DNA of 64,000 nucleotides from an uncultured Bryobacteraceae bacterium (GCA_938003835.1 CALKXJ010000007.1:310001-374000); one strand, 5' to 3'. Shown: positions 45,692 to 55,918, numbered from the stretch's first letter. Program-made: numbers and translations. Notes: generated from the sequence alone by a model not told the origin.

Positions 45692-48600
45692 ATGGCTTCG
45701 TCTCGAGGTGTGCGCAGCCCAAGGCTGCGCTCGCTGTTTCCGCTTGCGTTGCTGCTGCTGGCCTCCACGGCATATGGACAAGGCGATCGCGGCACGATCA
45801 CCGGTCTGGTCACCGGCAGCACGCAGGCCGCCATTCCCGACGTGGAGATCGTCGTGACCCACGTCGCCACCAATGTTCAAACCACCACGCGCAGCGGGCC
45901 GACCGGCGTCTACAACCTGTTGCGCCTGCCCGTGGGCACATATACCCTCGTCGCCCGCAAGGAGGGCTTCCGGACCTACCAGCAGACGGACATCCCGGTC
46001 CGCGTCGGCGAGACGATCCGGCTGGATATCACCCTCGAGGTCGGCCAGCTCACCGAGCAGGTCACCGTCGTCGGCGCGGCCCCGCTCATCCAGTCCGAAT
46101 CGGCCGAAGTGGGCCTGGTGCTCACATCCTCGCAGTTCACCGAGCTGCCGCTGACGCTCGGCGGCGGCATCCGCAACCGTCCTCCTTCATCCTTCTCCAG
46201 CCCGGCGTCAGCCACACCGGCACCTAGGAAAAGCACGTGAACGGCAACCCCGCCTTCACCGATCAGGTTTACTACGACGGCATCGCCCTGAGCCGCGGCG
46301 ATCTCTCCAACGACGGCGAGGTAACCCGTCCGTGGATGCAATCGCCGAGTTCAAGCTGATCTCCAACAATTACTCCGCCGAATACACGCACGCCCTGGGA
46401 GGCGTCACCACATTCACCTATCGGAGCGGCACCAATGATCTGCATGGTGTGCTGTTTTTCCTGAATAGCATCGAGAAATAAGGCCCGTAACTTCTTCCAG
46501 GCGAGCAAACCGCCGTACAAGCAGAACGAGTGGGGATTTACCGTCGGCGGACCGATTTTGCTCCCCAAGATTTACGACGGGCGCAACAAGTCGTTTTTCT
46601 TCTTCTCGCTCGACCAGTTCTACGTCCGGAGCCCCGGATCGCCCGGCCTTTCCACGGTCCCCACCAGCCGGATGCGGCAGGGCGACTTCACCGAGTGGGT
46701 CGAGGCCGGACGCGGGCTCATCTACGACCCGGCTTCGGGAAGGCGGGACGCCTCCGGCGCCTATTTGCGGGACCCGTTGCCCGGCAACATTGTGCCCAGA
46801 AACCGGTGGAGCAGCATCTCCTCGAAGATGGTTGCGATGCACCCGCAGCCGACCTACCCCGGATTGACAAACAACTACCAGGCGGTCACCGGCTCTCGCG
46901 AGCAGGCTCACCGCTCGAGCGGTTTCAAGATCGACCATGTCTTGACCAACACGCACCGGCTGAGCGGCATGTTCAACTTCACCGACCGGCCGGCCGTGAA
47001 GTGTCGCGGCGGCAACAACACCTCCTGGAGCCTGGCGGGCGATCTGGAGTGCCACAACATCCAGCGCGTCACAACGCGGCTCGTGAGGTTGAATTACGAC
47101 TGGACGGTGAGCCCGACGGTGCTGAACCGGCTCTCCGCCGGCTTGTCGCGCTTCCGGAATCTGAATTTCTCCGTGCACTTCCGCAAAGGCTGGATCGACA
47201 AGATCGGGCTCAAGGGGGTAGGGTACGACCTGTTCCCCTGGGTGGATTTCAACCACGACTACATGCGGTTCGGCGACACCATCGCCTCGGACAATTACTC
47301 ACCAATTTCACCTTCCTCGATACCATCAGCGTTATGCGGGGGAACCACACCCTCAAGTTCGGCGGAGAGGTGCAGCGGCACCGGAACAACTTCCGTGATT
47401 ACGGGACCACCGGCGGCAACTTCCCAGTTCAACCAGCTCTCCACTGGACTGCCGGGCGTCTCCCGCAGCGGTAACTCCTGGGCCAGTTTTCTCCTCGGCG
47501 ACGTCTACAGCGCCTCCTACTTCCCGTACCTCCAGTACGGCAACCGGAACGGCTATTACAGCCTGTGGATGAACGACGACTGGAAGGTGACGCCGAAGCT
47601 GACCTGGAATCTCGGCATGCGGTGGGAAGTACAGCCCGGCTTCACGGACCCCAACAACCGCCTCTCTTACATGGATCCCTCGGTGCCCAACCCCGGCGCG
47701 GGCGGGCTAAAGGGCGCGTACATCTTCGCCGGAACCTGCCAGGGCTGCTCCGGTTTCACCAGCACCGGCAACACCCACTGGAGAGATTTCGCGCCGCGTT
47801 TCGGTATGGCCTACCGGTTGACGGACAGGATGGTCGTCCGCGGCGGCTACGGCATCTTCTTTGCCCAGATCATCACCCAGGGCACGGGCGTCACTGGTCT
47901 TCGCGAGGGTTACAACGTGACGGCCGCCTTCTCGACGGCCGACAACGGCATCACGCCGGCGTTCAACTGGGACAACGGCTTCCCGCAGAACTTCAAGCGG
48001 GCGCCGCTGATCGACCCGACGTTGGAAAACACGCAGAGCGCGACGCTGGTGGACCGGGACCGCAGCACGCTGGTTCCCTACACGCAGCAGTTCAACCTGC
48101 TGATCGAGCGGCAGGTGGGACAGAACACCTCCTTCAGCGTGGGCTACGTCGGCAACCTCGGGCGGCGCATTCACGCCTCGATGAACTGGAATCAGACCGA
48201 CCCCCGGTATCTGGCGCTCGGCGCGCTGCTGCAACGCAACATTCTCGACGCGCAGGTCGAGGCGGCGGGCTTCGGCGAACCCTATCCCGGCTTTGCCGCG
48301 CAGTTCGGGGCGCGCGGGACTCTCGTGCAGGCCCTCAACGCGTTCCCGCAGTTCACCAGCGTGAGCCAGGCCGGCTCCACCTTCGGCCTGTCTTCCTACC
48401 ACTCGCTCCAGATCAGCGGTGAGCGGCGGATGAGTCGGGGCCTGATGTTCACCCTCGCCTACACCTTCTCGAAATCGATCGCCGACACCGAGGGCTTCTC
48501 GACCGGCACCGGGGCGATGAATTGGTTCAACCGCAAGCTGGACCGCTCCATCACCTCGATCGACCGGCCGCACATCCTGACCGTCAGCTACATCGATGAG

Positions 48601-49115
48601 CTGCCGGCGGGCCCGGGAAAGCCGTTCCTGTCAAGCGGCCCCGCTTCGAAGATCCTGGGCGGCTGGAAGATCACCGCGCTCCACATGTACTCGAGCGGCA
48701 CGCCATCTCCGTCACCATGAACAACAACTTGCCGCTCGGCAACAACTCCCAGCGGCCGCATGTCGTTTCGAGCGAGCTGCGGACCTCGATCAGCGCCGGC
48801 GACTTCGACCCGGGCCGGGGCGACTTGTGGTTGAATCCTGCGGCCTTCGCGACCCCGGGGCCCTTCCCCTTCGGGAACGCCCCGCGCTACACCAACGCGC
48901 GGATTCCGACTCGCCTTTCCGAGTCCATGGGCCTGCTCAAGGACACGCGGATCGGCGAGCGCTTCAACCTCCAGTTCCGGTTCGAGACCTCTAACCCGTT
49001 CAAGCGGGTGGTGTTCGGCGGACCGACGAGCAACTTCTCCTCCGGCGCATTCGGACGCATCGGCAGCGACTGCGGCGGCCGGCAGATCACCTTGGGCTTG
49101 AAGCTCTACTACTAA
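45692..49115 (+). pseudogene. TonB-dependent receptor gene with many frame disruptions
   Basis: The product would be a ~1140-residue Oar-like receptor: signal peptide (MASSRGVRSPRLRSLFPLAL), carboxypeptidase-regulatory domain (GTITGLVTGSTQAAIPDVE), plug (VNGNPAFTDQVYYDGIA, TYRSGTNDLHGVLF) and barrel ending LGLKLYY. The reading frame shifts near 46180, 46322, 46480, 47295, 47423 and 48703. A TAG at 46225-46227 replaces what is probably Trp. The shifts at 47295 and 47423 compensate, with coherent NHTLKFGGEVQRHRNNFRDY between them in another frame. One shift (46322) fits the loss of one A from AAA. The promoter and GGAGG ribosome site remain. Neighbouring genes are intact, so decay is likelier than general sequencing error. 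Confidence 0.85.
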
Positions 49116-49128
49116 GGGGCGGCGAACG

Positions 49129-49157
49129 GGCCGGAGGCGGGCCGACCACCTCCGGCC
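49129..49157. terminator. Bidirectional hairpin between convergent genes
   Basis: GGCCGGAGG and CCTCCGGCC form a nine-base perfect stem with an 11-base loop between the receptor pseudogene (plus) and the VWFA gene (minus). Its place between convergent stops suggests it ends both transcripts, though T-runs are absent. Confidence 0.55.
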
Positions 49158-50110
49158 TAGCTTCGCTTCAGCGCGTAATAACCTTTGCGGGCCTGGACGC
49201 GAAGTCCTTTCTGTTTGGTCTGGATCTCCAGGCGGCGGAAGCTGCCGTCTTTGGCCGGGTTCGTCGGCGTATAGCCGATGGAGTACTGGCTGCGCATCTC
49301 CTCCTGGATCTCGGCGAAGATCGCCTCGAGCGGCTCGCGGCGCGAGACCCGGAACACCCGGCCGCCGGTCTCCTCCGCCATGCGCTTCAGTGTCCCGTAG
49401 CCGTCCGCAAAAAACTGGTAGCGCGGGTCGGCGTAGTAGATCGCGTAGATGATCGCGTCCGCTTTCTGGGCCGCCTCGACGGCCTGCTCGCGCGACAGCC
49501 GGCTGCCCACATCCACCCCGTCGCTGATCACCACCATCACCTTGCGGCCAACTTCTCTCTGGAGCCGCTCGACGGCGGCCAGGTAGACGGCATCGTAGAG
49601 GACGGTGCCGCGCGGTTTGCCGGTGGGCACCGGCGGCGGAAGAACCCCGCCGACAGCAGCGTTCAGGCGCAGCTCCTCCAAGGCCCGGCGCAGCAGGGGG
49701 ACCGACCCGGTCAGATCCTGGAGCAGCTCCGCATCCACGCCGAAGCTGATCAGGAAGGCCAGGTCTTTCGGCCGGAGCACCTCGGCGAGGAAGCGCGCGG
49801 CCGCCTGCTTCTCGATCTCGATCAGGCTCTCCTGGCTCTTGCTGACATCCACCAGCAGACCGATCGTGAGCGGCAGGTCGGTCTCGCGCGAGAAGTAGCG
49901 GATCTCCTGGGGCTTGCCGTCCTCGAGCACGATGAAGTCGTCCTTGGTGAGATTGGCGACCAAGCCCCCCTTTTTGTCTCGCACGGCGCACAGGACATTT
50001 ACCACGTCGACCTCGACGGTGATCCTGGGCAGCTCCTCGGCAGGCTGCTGCGCCGCCGCGGGGAAGCCGGCGGCCATCGCCAGGGCCGCTCCGATCGCCA
50101 ACAGTCGCAT
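49157..50110 (-). CDS. Secreted VWFA-domain protein, acidobacterial type
   Basis: A 317-residue exported protein. After a signal peptide (MRLLAIGAALAMAAGFPAAA) comes the opening VEVDVVNVLCAVRDKKGG..LTKDDFIVLEDGKPQEI, typical of the VWFA-related acidobacterial family (TIGR03436 type). The von Willebrand A domain (~85-270) has the metal site pattern as LLVDVSKSQES, with DVSKS as the DxSxS MIDAS motif, and VVISDGVDVGS later. The C-terminus has QYSIGYTPTNPAKDGSFR and VQARKGYYA. The family is secreted and expanded in Acidobacteriota; the role is unknown. The ATG at 50110 is chosen over an upstream in-frame ATG for the signal peptide. Confidence 0.88.
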   Translation of the reverse strand: MRLLAIGAALAMAAGFPAAAQQPAEELPRITVEVDVVNVLCAVRDKKGGLVANLTKDDFIVLEDGKPQEIRYFSRETDLPLTIGLLVDVSKSQESLIEIEKQAAARFLAEVLRPKDLAFLISFGVDAELLQDLTGSVPLLRRALEELRLNAAVGGVLPPPVPTGKPRGTVLYDAVYLAAVERLQREVGRKVMVVISDGVDVGSRLSREQAVEAAQKADAIIYAIYYADPRYQFFADGYGTLKRMAEETGGRVFRVSRREPLEAIFAEIQEEMRSQYSIGYTPTNPAKDGSFRRLEIQTKQKGLRVQARKGYYALKRS

Positions 50111-50160
50111 GACGCTACAATGACATAGGGTTAGATGCGCGGCCAGACGGCCTTGTTTCG

Positions 50161-50787
50161 ATGCGGAAGGCTCTTTCACACCTCAAGCAGAATGACCCTG
50201 TGATGCGCCGTCTCATCGAGCGCCTCGGCCCTTACCGGATCGAGTACGCCCCGGCGGACTTCTCCACCCTGGTGCGCTCGATCGTCTTGCAGCAGTTGAG
50301 CGGGAAAGTCGCCGTCACCCTTTACCGGCGTCTGGTCGAGGCGCTAGAGGACGGCGGGGCCGTGACGCCCGAGGCCATCCTCCGCCTCCCCGAGCACCGG
50401 ATGCGGGCGATCGGGCTGTCCGGAGCCAAGATCAGCTACATTCGCAACGCAGCGCGGGAGTGCGCCGAAGGGCGGCTCGACCTGGGCCGGCTCGAGACGG
50501 CCCCGGACGAGGAGGTCATTCGCGAGCTCACCCGGATCAAGGGGATCGGGACTTGGACGGCTCACATGTATCTGATCTTCGCCCTCCGCAGGCCCGACGT
50601 GCTGCCGGTCGGGGACCTGGGCATCCGGGTGGCGGTGCATCGCGAATACCACCTGCCCGATCTGCCGGCCCCCGCCGAGGTGGAGCGCCTCGGGCGGCCC
50701 TGGCGGCCCTATGCTTCGGTGGCGAGCTGGTATTTGTGGCGAAGTCTGGGCGACGGCGCCGGCCTGTATCCGAAAACCGATTCCTGA
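50161..50787 (+). CDS. alkA: DNA-3-methyladenine glycosylase II-type (HhH-GPD)
   Basis: A 208-residue base-excision repair glycosylase that removes alkylated bases. The helix-hairpin-helix reads LTRIKGIGTWTAHMYLIFAL and is followed by the catalytic Asp152 in LPVGDLGIR. LVRSIVLQQLSGKVAVTLYRR is the typical N-terminal signature. It is of the short type lacking the AlkA N-terminal domain. The ATG at 50161 lies 50 bases from the divergent VWFA start. The PfkB gene starts five bases after its stop, so the two may be one transcript. Confidence 0.9.
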   Translation: MRKALSHLKQNDPVMRRLIERLGPYRIEYAPADFSTLVRSIVLQQLSGKVAVTLYRRLVEALEDGGAVTPEAILRLPEHRMRAIGLSGAKISYIRNAARECAEGRLDLGRLETAPDEEVIRELTRIKGIGTWTAHMYLIFALRRPDVLPVGDLGIRVAVHREYHLPDLPAPAEVERLGRPWRPYASVASWYLWRSLGDGAGLYPKTDS

Positions 50788-50792
50788 ATTCG

Positions 50793-51689
50793 ATGGCATG
50801 CATTCTCAGCGTAGGCGAGATTCTCTGGGACGTCTTCCCGGAGGCCGAACACCTGGGCGGCGCGGCCTTCAACTTCGCGGCGCATGCGGTGCGGCTCGGC
50901 CACGAGGTCTTCTTCATCAGCGCCGTGGGCGAAGATGAGCGGGGCCGGCGGGCGCTCCGGCGTGCGCGCGAGCTTGGGCTCTCCACGCGATTCATCCGGA
51001 TCGTCGAGGGCGCACCGACCGGCTACGTGACCGTGAACCTCGATCCGGCCGGCGTGCCGAGCTTCGTGATTCACCGCCCGGCAGCCTACGACCTGGCGAG
51101 GCTGGAGCCAGCCGAACTCGCCGAGCTGGCCGCCCGGAGGCCGCAGTGGATCTACTACGGCACGCTCTATCAGATGCACGACGGCGCCCGGCGCCTGACG
51201 CTGACGCTGCTCGAGGCCTTACCCGCCGCCCGCCGCCTCTACGACGTGAACCTGCGCAAGGACTCTTACACGCCGGATCTGGTCCGGGACCTGCTCGGCC
51301 GGGCCTCGGTGGTGAAGCTCAATGAAGGCGAAATGGAGGCGCTCGCCGCGATGCTGGGATTGCCCGCCGCCGTGGAGCCTTTCTCGAGGGCGCTGGCCGA
51401 ACGCCACCGGCTCGAGGCCGTCTGCGTGACGCTCGGACCGGCAGGCTGCTCGCTGCTTGTCGGCGGCGAGTTCGTGACCGCGCCGGGCTACTCTGTGCAG
51501 GTGGCCGACACCGTGGGCTCGGGCGACGCCTTCGCCGCCGCGCTCGTGCACGGCCTGAGCGCCGACTGGGGGATCGCCCGGGTGGCCGACTTTGCCAACC
51601 GGGTCGGGGCGCTCGTGGCCTCCCGGGAGGGCGGCACGCCCCTGTGGAGCGTCGACGAGGCGCTGGCGCTCGGCGCCGCCCGGCCCTAG
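50793..51689 (+). CDS. PfkB-family carbohydrate kinase, fructokinase-like
   Basis: A 298-residue ribokinase-fold kinase that phosphorylates a sugar with ATP. The N-terminal substrate site is seen in GEILWDVFPEAEHLGGAAFNFAAH, part of which matches the PfkB signature 1 (GGAAFNFA). The C-terminal signature reads VADTVGSGDAFAAALVHG, with the catalytic Asp in GSGDAF. The N-terminal block favours fructokinase-type members over ribokinase. The start at 50793 gives the usual ILSVGEILWD opening. Its stop overlaps the stop of the convergent enolase-superfamily gene by four bases. Confidence 0.9.
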   Translation: MACILSVGEILWDVFPEAEHLGGAAFNFAAHAVRLGHEVFFISAVGEDERGRRALRRARELGLSTRFIRIVEGAPTGYVTVNLDPAGVPSFVIHRPAAYDLARLEPAELAELAARRPQWIYYGTLYQMHDGARRLTLTLLEALPAARRLYDVNLRKDSYTPDLVRDLLGRASVVKLNEGEMEALAAMLGLPAAVEPFSRALAERHRLEAVCVTLGPAGCSLLVGGEFVTAPGYSVQVADTVGSGDAFAAALVHGLSADWGIARVADFANRVGALVASREGGTPLWSVDEALALGAARP

Positions 51690-52804
51690 GCGACGCGGAA
51701 CTTCGCGATCGCCTCCTCGTCCAGATCGATGCCCAGCCCGGGCTCCTGGGGTATCGCCAGGTAGCCGTCCTGAGCCCGGAGCTTCTGCCGCGTCAGAAAC
51801 TCGCGCAGGTTGGTCTCCTCCTCGGCGACGAACTCGCAGATCAGCGCGTTGGGAATCGAGGCCAGCCAGTGGAGCGCCGCCGTGACGTTGATGTAGGTGG
51901 TAAAGCCGTGATTGGCCACGGGCAACCCGCGGTCCCAGGCCAGCGCGGCGATCTTCATCGCCTCGGTGAAGCCGCCGCAGCGCGTCAGGTCCACCTGCAC
52001 GACGTCGATGCGCCCGCGATCCATCAGATCGAGAAACGACTGCCGGTTGCTCTCCTCCTCGCCGGCGGCGATGCGGACGTGCGTGGCTTCAGAAAGCTTG
52101 CGGTAGCCGTCGTAATCGTCCGGCCGCAGCGGCTCCTCCAGCCAAAAGATGTTGTAGTCGGCAAAGGCGCGGGCTCGCTGAATAGCCGTCTTGGCGTCCC
52201 AGACCAGCCCGGCGTCGATCATCAGGTCGGCGTCGTCGCCCAGGCCGCGCCGGGCCTCGCGCACCAGCGCGATATCGGTCTTCTCGTCCTGGCCCATGGG
52301 ATCCCAGCCGAACTTCACCGCGGTGAATCCCTGGTCGCGATAGCGGCGGGCGAGCTCGCCGGTCTTCTCCGGCGTGGCGCCGAACAGCGAGCTGGCGTAA
52401 CAGCGCATGCGCTGGTGAAATCCGCCGCCAAGCAGCTTCCACACCGGCAGCCCCAGCGCCTTGCCTTTGATGTCCCAAAGCGCGATGTCGATCCCGCTCA
52501 TGGCGTGCAGGCCCGCGCCACGGCGGCCGCCGTAGATGTTGGCGCGGTACATCTTGTGCCAGATCTTCTCAGTCTCGAACGGATCCTCGCCGACGACCAC
52601 CTGAGCCAGGCCCGCGGCCGTGGTGTGCGAGAAGGGGCCTTCGATGGCGCCTTTGACGGCCATCGGGTTCGAATCGACTTCGCCGATGCCGGTGATGCCC
52701 GCGTCGGTCTCCACGCGCACGATCAGCGCGTCCTGGCCGCTGTCGCACTGGTACTTGACCTCGGGCTGGCGCACGTAGATGGCTTCGACTTTGGTGATCT
52801 TCAT
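51686..52804 (-). CDS. Mandelate racemase/enolase-superfamily protein
   Basis: A 372-residue cytoplasmic enzyme, full length. The capping domain ends in IDIALWDIKGKALGLPVW. Barrel motifs follow in order: AVKFGWDP (Lys), DAGLVWDA (metal Asp), LEEPLRPDD (metal Glu), IAAGEEES (metal Glu), QVDLTRCGG (Asp) and NHGFTTYIN (His). This Lys/Asp-His dyad set is that of the mandelate-racemase subgroup, whose members are mostly acid-sugar dehydratases; the substrate is not visible. Unlike the gene at the left edge it has no signal peptide. The ATG at 52804 matches family starts. It is divergent from the glycosidase-like gene at 52897. Confidence 0.92.
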   Translation of the reverse strand: MKITKVEAIYVRQPEVKYQCDSGQDALIVRVETDAGITGIGEVDSNPMAVKGAIEGPFSHTTAAGLAQVVVGEDPFETEKIWHKMYRANIYGGRRGAGLHAMSGIDIALWDIKGKALGLPVWKLLGGGFHQRMRCYASSLFGATPEKTGELARRYRDQGFTAVKFGWDPMGQDEKTDIALVREARRGLGDDADLMIDAGLVWDAKTAIQRARAFADYNIFWLEEPLRPDDYDGYRKLSEATHVRIAAGEEESNRQSFLDLMDRGRIDVVQVDLTRCGGFTEAMKIAALAWDRGLPVANHGFTTYINVTAALHWLASIPNALICEFVAEEETNLREFLTRQKLRAQDGYLAIPQEPGLGIDLDEEAIAKFRVA

Positions 52805-52896
52805 ACGGGGCGACTTTACCACAGGGAGCCGGCGGGCGAGCAGGCGGAGAATCCGCTCCGTTGATATGCTGATTCGGCGGGAAAGGAGACCATCTG

Positions 52897-54951
52897 ATGC
52901 GACCGAAGGCAGAGGCATTCGTGGTTGTGCTGCTCGTGTGGGCGGCTGGGGCGGTCGCCGCGGAGGCGAACCTCGAAGCGCCCGGAGGCGGCCCCATCCG
53001 GGTCGAGGAAAGGCCCGGCGAACGCATAACGGTGACGACCAACTACTGGCGTCTCAGTTTCGATCTGCAAAGCGGTGGCGCGCTCGATACGATCGTCTTC
53101 CCGCACGCTTCCGGCAGGAACGTGCTCGTGCGGCCCTTCCGCATGTACGTCAATGACTGGGAGGCGGCCTACACTCCGAAGCTCGAAGTGCGCCGCCTGG
53201 AGCAGGGCGGCCTGGTGCGCCTGAGCTTTGCCGGCCGGTTGGCGAGCTCCGGCCGAACTGCGGCGCCAGTCGAGTTCGAAACGAGCTGGGTCCTGTCGCC
53301 GTTCGTCGCCCGGGTGGACTACAAGCTCCGCTTCCTCGAGGATGTCGCGGCTGCGCGCGTGGGCGTCGGCTCCACGGCGGTGCGGCGCGAGCTCAACGAA
53401 TGGGGCCTGCGCGTCGGCCTGACCGACGACCCAGATCGCAGGAAGATGGCGCCGGCCAGCTTCGGCCGGGCGGCCCGCGCCGGCGAAGTGCTCTTCCGCG
53501 AGCATCATGCCCCGATCTATGTGCTGCTGTTTGACCGCGCGGTCGAAGGTTTCGACATCACCATGGGCAGCGATCTGGCCACCTGGGAGACCGGCCTCAC
53601 CGGGCGGGGCGGCATCGGTCGCTACGAGGCGCGCGTCACCCAGGAGGCGATCGAGCTTGCCATGGAACCGCTCCGCGTCCCGCAGCCGCTACGCGTGGCC
53701 AAGGGCGAGCGCACGTTCCGCTACTGGCTGGGCCTGCCGCGCATCGTGGAGAAGGCCGACCGGCGCTGGCGCCACCTGATGTTCCATAACCACCCCTGGC
53801 CGTCGGACAACGACGTCAAGGTCTGGGCTGCGAGTGGCGTGAACATCGTCCGGCTGCACAACGATTACGCCGACGACGGCAAGTTCTGGCGCGACGGCGC
53901 CTGGCCGCCCTACGACGAGGCGGGCATGGCCGAGATGCGGCGCGTGATCGCCGCCTGCCGCCGCCACAACATCCGTGTGGTGCCTTACTTTTCGATCCAC
54001 GAGTTTCACCCGGAAGCGCAGGGTTACGCCGAGAACGAAGCCAGGTGGGCGCGAACCGTCGACCAGGCCGGCACGGTCTTTCATAACTTGATCGGCAAGG
54101 GCGAGTTCGGCGCGCAGATGTGCCCGCAGTCGGATTGGCTGGACAGGCGCAAGCATGACGTCGAGCAGGCCTACCGGGAGCTGGGCTTCGATGGTATTTA
54201 CTACGACTGGGTGATGACGCTCGCCTGCACGAACAAGAACCACAATCCGAACCTGCACCTCGGCACCGACGGCGTTATTGACATGCTGGCCTGGACCCGG
54301 CGGCTGCTCGGCGACAAGGGCACACTGATCCTGCACCTCTATGGCAAGATGCCCTCCATTGCCTTCGAGAACTTCGCCGATCTGGTGGTGAACATGGAGG
54401 AGATTTCCGGCGCCGAGAAGCTCATCGAGCTCGACGAGGTCCCCGTGGTAACCGTGCTGGCCGAGAGCATCATGCGCTCCCCCTGTCCCTCCTATCGCAA
54501 GGACATGGCGGTGGAGCGGAACCGGCGCAACATCGCCCACATGGTGGTGCTCGGCATGTTCCCCTGGGCGCTCGGCCCGGGCGACGGCACTTACGAGGAG
54601 ACGCTGAAATTGTTCCGGGCCTTCCAGCCCTATCGCCTGGAAGACTACCGCCTGCGAGACGTTTACTCGGGTGCGGTGCGGACCTCCTGGGAGGATGTCT
54701 ATGCGGCGGTCTACACCTCGCCGGAGCGCGCCGTGGTGGTGCTCTCGAACGCCTCGGCGGAGAAACGCCGGAACGTGGTCTGGCGGCTGCGTCCGGCCGA
54801 GCTCGGCCTCCCGGCGGCGCGGGTGGCGATCAAGGACGTCAAGACGGGCGCCTCGCGGGATCTGCCCGCAGCGGCGCTCACCGACGGCAGCCTGCTGACC
54901 GAACTCGACGGCTACGAGTACAGGCTCTTTGAAATCTCGCCCGCCCGATAG
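52897..54951 (+). CDS. Secreted TIM-barrel glycosidase-like protein
   Basis: A 684-residue exported protein starting at an ATG behind GGAAAGGAGA. After a signal peptide (VVVLLVWAAGAVAAEA) come beta-sandwich domains to about residue 280. A TIM barrel follows, with VNIVRLHNDYADDGKFWRDG, RVVPYFSIHEFHPEA, GFDGIYYDWVM (Asp likely nucleophile) and VVNMEEISGAEK (possible acid/base). A C-terminal beta domain ends in YRLFEISPAR. I recognise the general architecture of alpha-glycosidase-like clans (DUF6259-like), but not a defined GH family. It is the intact paralog of the remnant at 16062-17287. Confidence 0.75.
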   Translation: MRPKAEAFVVVLLVWAAGAVAAEANLEAPGGGPIRVEERPGERITVTTNYWRLSFDLQSGGALDTIVFPHASGRNVLVRPFRMYVNDWEAAYTPKLEVRRLEQGGLVRLSFAGRLASSGRTAAPVEFETSWVLSPFVARVDYKLRFLEDVAAARVGVGSTAVRRELNEWGLRVGLTDDPDRRKMAPASFGRAARAGEVLFREHHAPIYVLLFDRAVEGFDITMGSDLATWETGLTGRGGIGRYEARVTQEAIELAMEPLRVPQPLRVAKGERTFRYWLGLPRIVEKADRRWRHLMFHNHPWPSDNDVKVWAASGVNIVRLHNDYADDGKFWRDGAWPPYDEAGMAEMRRVIAACRRHNIRVVPYFSIHEFHPEAQGYAENEARWARTVDQAGTVFHNLIGKGEFGAQMCPQSDWLDRRKHDVEQAYRELGFDGIYYDWVMTLACTNKNHNPNLHLGTDGVIDMLAWTRRLLGDKGTLILHLYGKMPSIAFENFADLVVNMEEISGAEKLIELDEVPVVTVLAESIMRSPCPSYRKDMAVERNRRNIAHMVVLGMFPWALGPGDGTYEETLKLFRAFQPYRLEDYRLRDVYSGAVRTSWEDVYAAVYTSPERAVVVLSNASAEKRRNVVWRLRPAELGLPAARVAIKDVKTGASRDLPAAALTDGSLLTELDGYEYRLFEISPAR

Positions 54952-54959
54952 CCCGCGGC

Positions 54960-55259
54960 TCAGCGCTCTTCGAGCGCCCGGGCAACGGCCCGCTCGAGCT
55001 CCTCCCTGGGCAGCGCGGTGCTGATGAACAGCTCCTGGCGAGCTCCGCCGGCCAGCGCGATCGCTTTCCAGCCGTTCTTGGTCGGCACGGTGAGGCGAAT
55101 GCGGACCGTGCCGCGGGCGTCGCGCACCGGGCGAATGACGCCGGGGATAATCGAGCGGATCTGCGGGTTGGCTTCGAGCAGGCGCTCCAGCACCTCGCGC
55201 AGCCCCTCGAGGATGCTGTGCTCGACCTTGAGCCTGCCTTTGGCCGCGCGCAGTTTCAA
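54960..55259 (-). CDS. DUF2103-like predicted metal-binding protein
   Basis: A 99-residue basic protein. The sequence KGRLKVEHSILEGLREVLER, then SIIPGVIRPVRDARG and NGWKAIALAGGARQELFIST, follows the pattern of the DUF2103 family, annotated as predicted metal-binding. The start is taken as the TTG at 55259 because GGAGG lies five bases upstream and it overlaps the pcm stop (TTGA). An ATG further upstream at 55304 would lie deep in pcm and add an unlikely Arg-rich tail. It is the last gene of the bamA-like to pcm cluster. Confidence 0.7.
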   Translation of the reverse strand: MKLRAAKGRLKVEHSILEGLREVLERLLEANPQIRSIIPGVIRPVRDARGTVRIRLTVPTKNGWKAIALAGGARQELFISTALPREELERAVARALEER

Positions 55260-55918
55260 TCGAACCTCCAGCCCTCGCCGCCTTGGAGCGGCACAAAACG
55301 GCACAGCGCGGCCACCCGCGTCGAGGTGGCGCCGCCGGATTTCGTGAGCACGATCAACTCCTGTTCGTCGAGTGAGCCGATGGGCATGACCAGCCGTCCC
55401 GGATCCCTGAGCTCGTCCACGAGCGGAGGAGGGATCTCCGGCGCCGCGGCGGCCACGGAAATGGCGTCGTAGGGCGCCTCGGGCGGGTATCCGAGGGAGC
55501 CGTCCCCCAGAATGACGCGGACGTTGGCGCCGCAGCCTGCAACCTCGAGATTCCGCCGCGCCATCTCGGCCAGCTCGGGAATGATCTCGATCGTGATGAC
55601 CTCGCGCGCCAGCGCGCCCAGCACGGCGGCGTGATAGCCCGAGCCGGCCCCCACTTCGAGCACCTTTTCCGTGCCCTTGAGCTCGAGCGCCTGGACCATC
55701 AGGGCAGTGATGTACGGCTGAGAGATCGTTTGCCCGCAGCCGATCGGGATCGGCTCGTCGCAGTAGGCGTTGTGGCGGTAGCGCTCCGGCACGAACAGCT
55801 CGCGCGGGATGCGGCCCATCGCCTCGAGTACGCGCTCGTCGCGAATGCCTCGGGCCTTCAGGTGGCGCTCCACCATGTAGCGGCGCTGCGCCTCGGTTGC
55901 CGTCACTGCCCCGTTCAC
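55256..55918 (-). CDS. pcm: Protein-L-isoaspartate O-methyltransferase
   Basis: A 220-residue AdoMet-dependent enzyme that methylates damaged isoaspartyl residues to start their repair. The family motifs are all present: IPRELFVPERYRHNAY, IGCGQTISQPYITALMVQ, the AdoMet loop VLEVGAGSGYHAAVLG, and the C-terminal PGRLVMPIGSLDEQEL. The start is taken as the GTG at 55918; an internal ATG 14 codons in (MVERHLKARG) is an alternative since many homologs start near there. It lies 29 bases after the tamB-like gene and overlaps the DUF2103-like start. Confidence 0.93.
   Translation of the reverse strand: MNGAVTATEAQRRYMVERHLKARGIRDERVLEAMGRIPRELFVPERYRHNAYCDEPIPIGCGQTISQPYITALMVQALELKGTEKVLEVGAGSGYHAAVLGALAREVITIEIIPELAEMARRNLEVAGCGANVRVILGDGSLGYPPEAPYDAISVAAAAPEIPPPLVDELRDPGRLVMPIGSLDEQELIVLTKSGGATSTRVAALCRFVPLQGGEGWRFD

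Noticed and set aside
45692-49115. Programmed frameshifting in the receptor gene
   Set aside because: There are at least six shifts plus a nonsense codon and no conserved slippery site, so programmed recoding is implausible.
53689-55296. A 535-codon minus-strand frame across the glycosidase-like gene at 52897 and the DUF2103-like gene
   Set aside because: It overlaps a confident signal-peptide protein and continues through another gene; no protein-like motifs.
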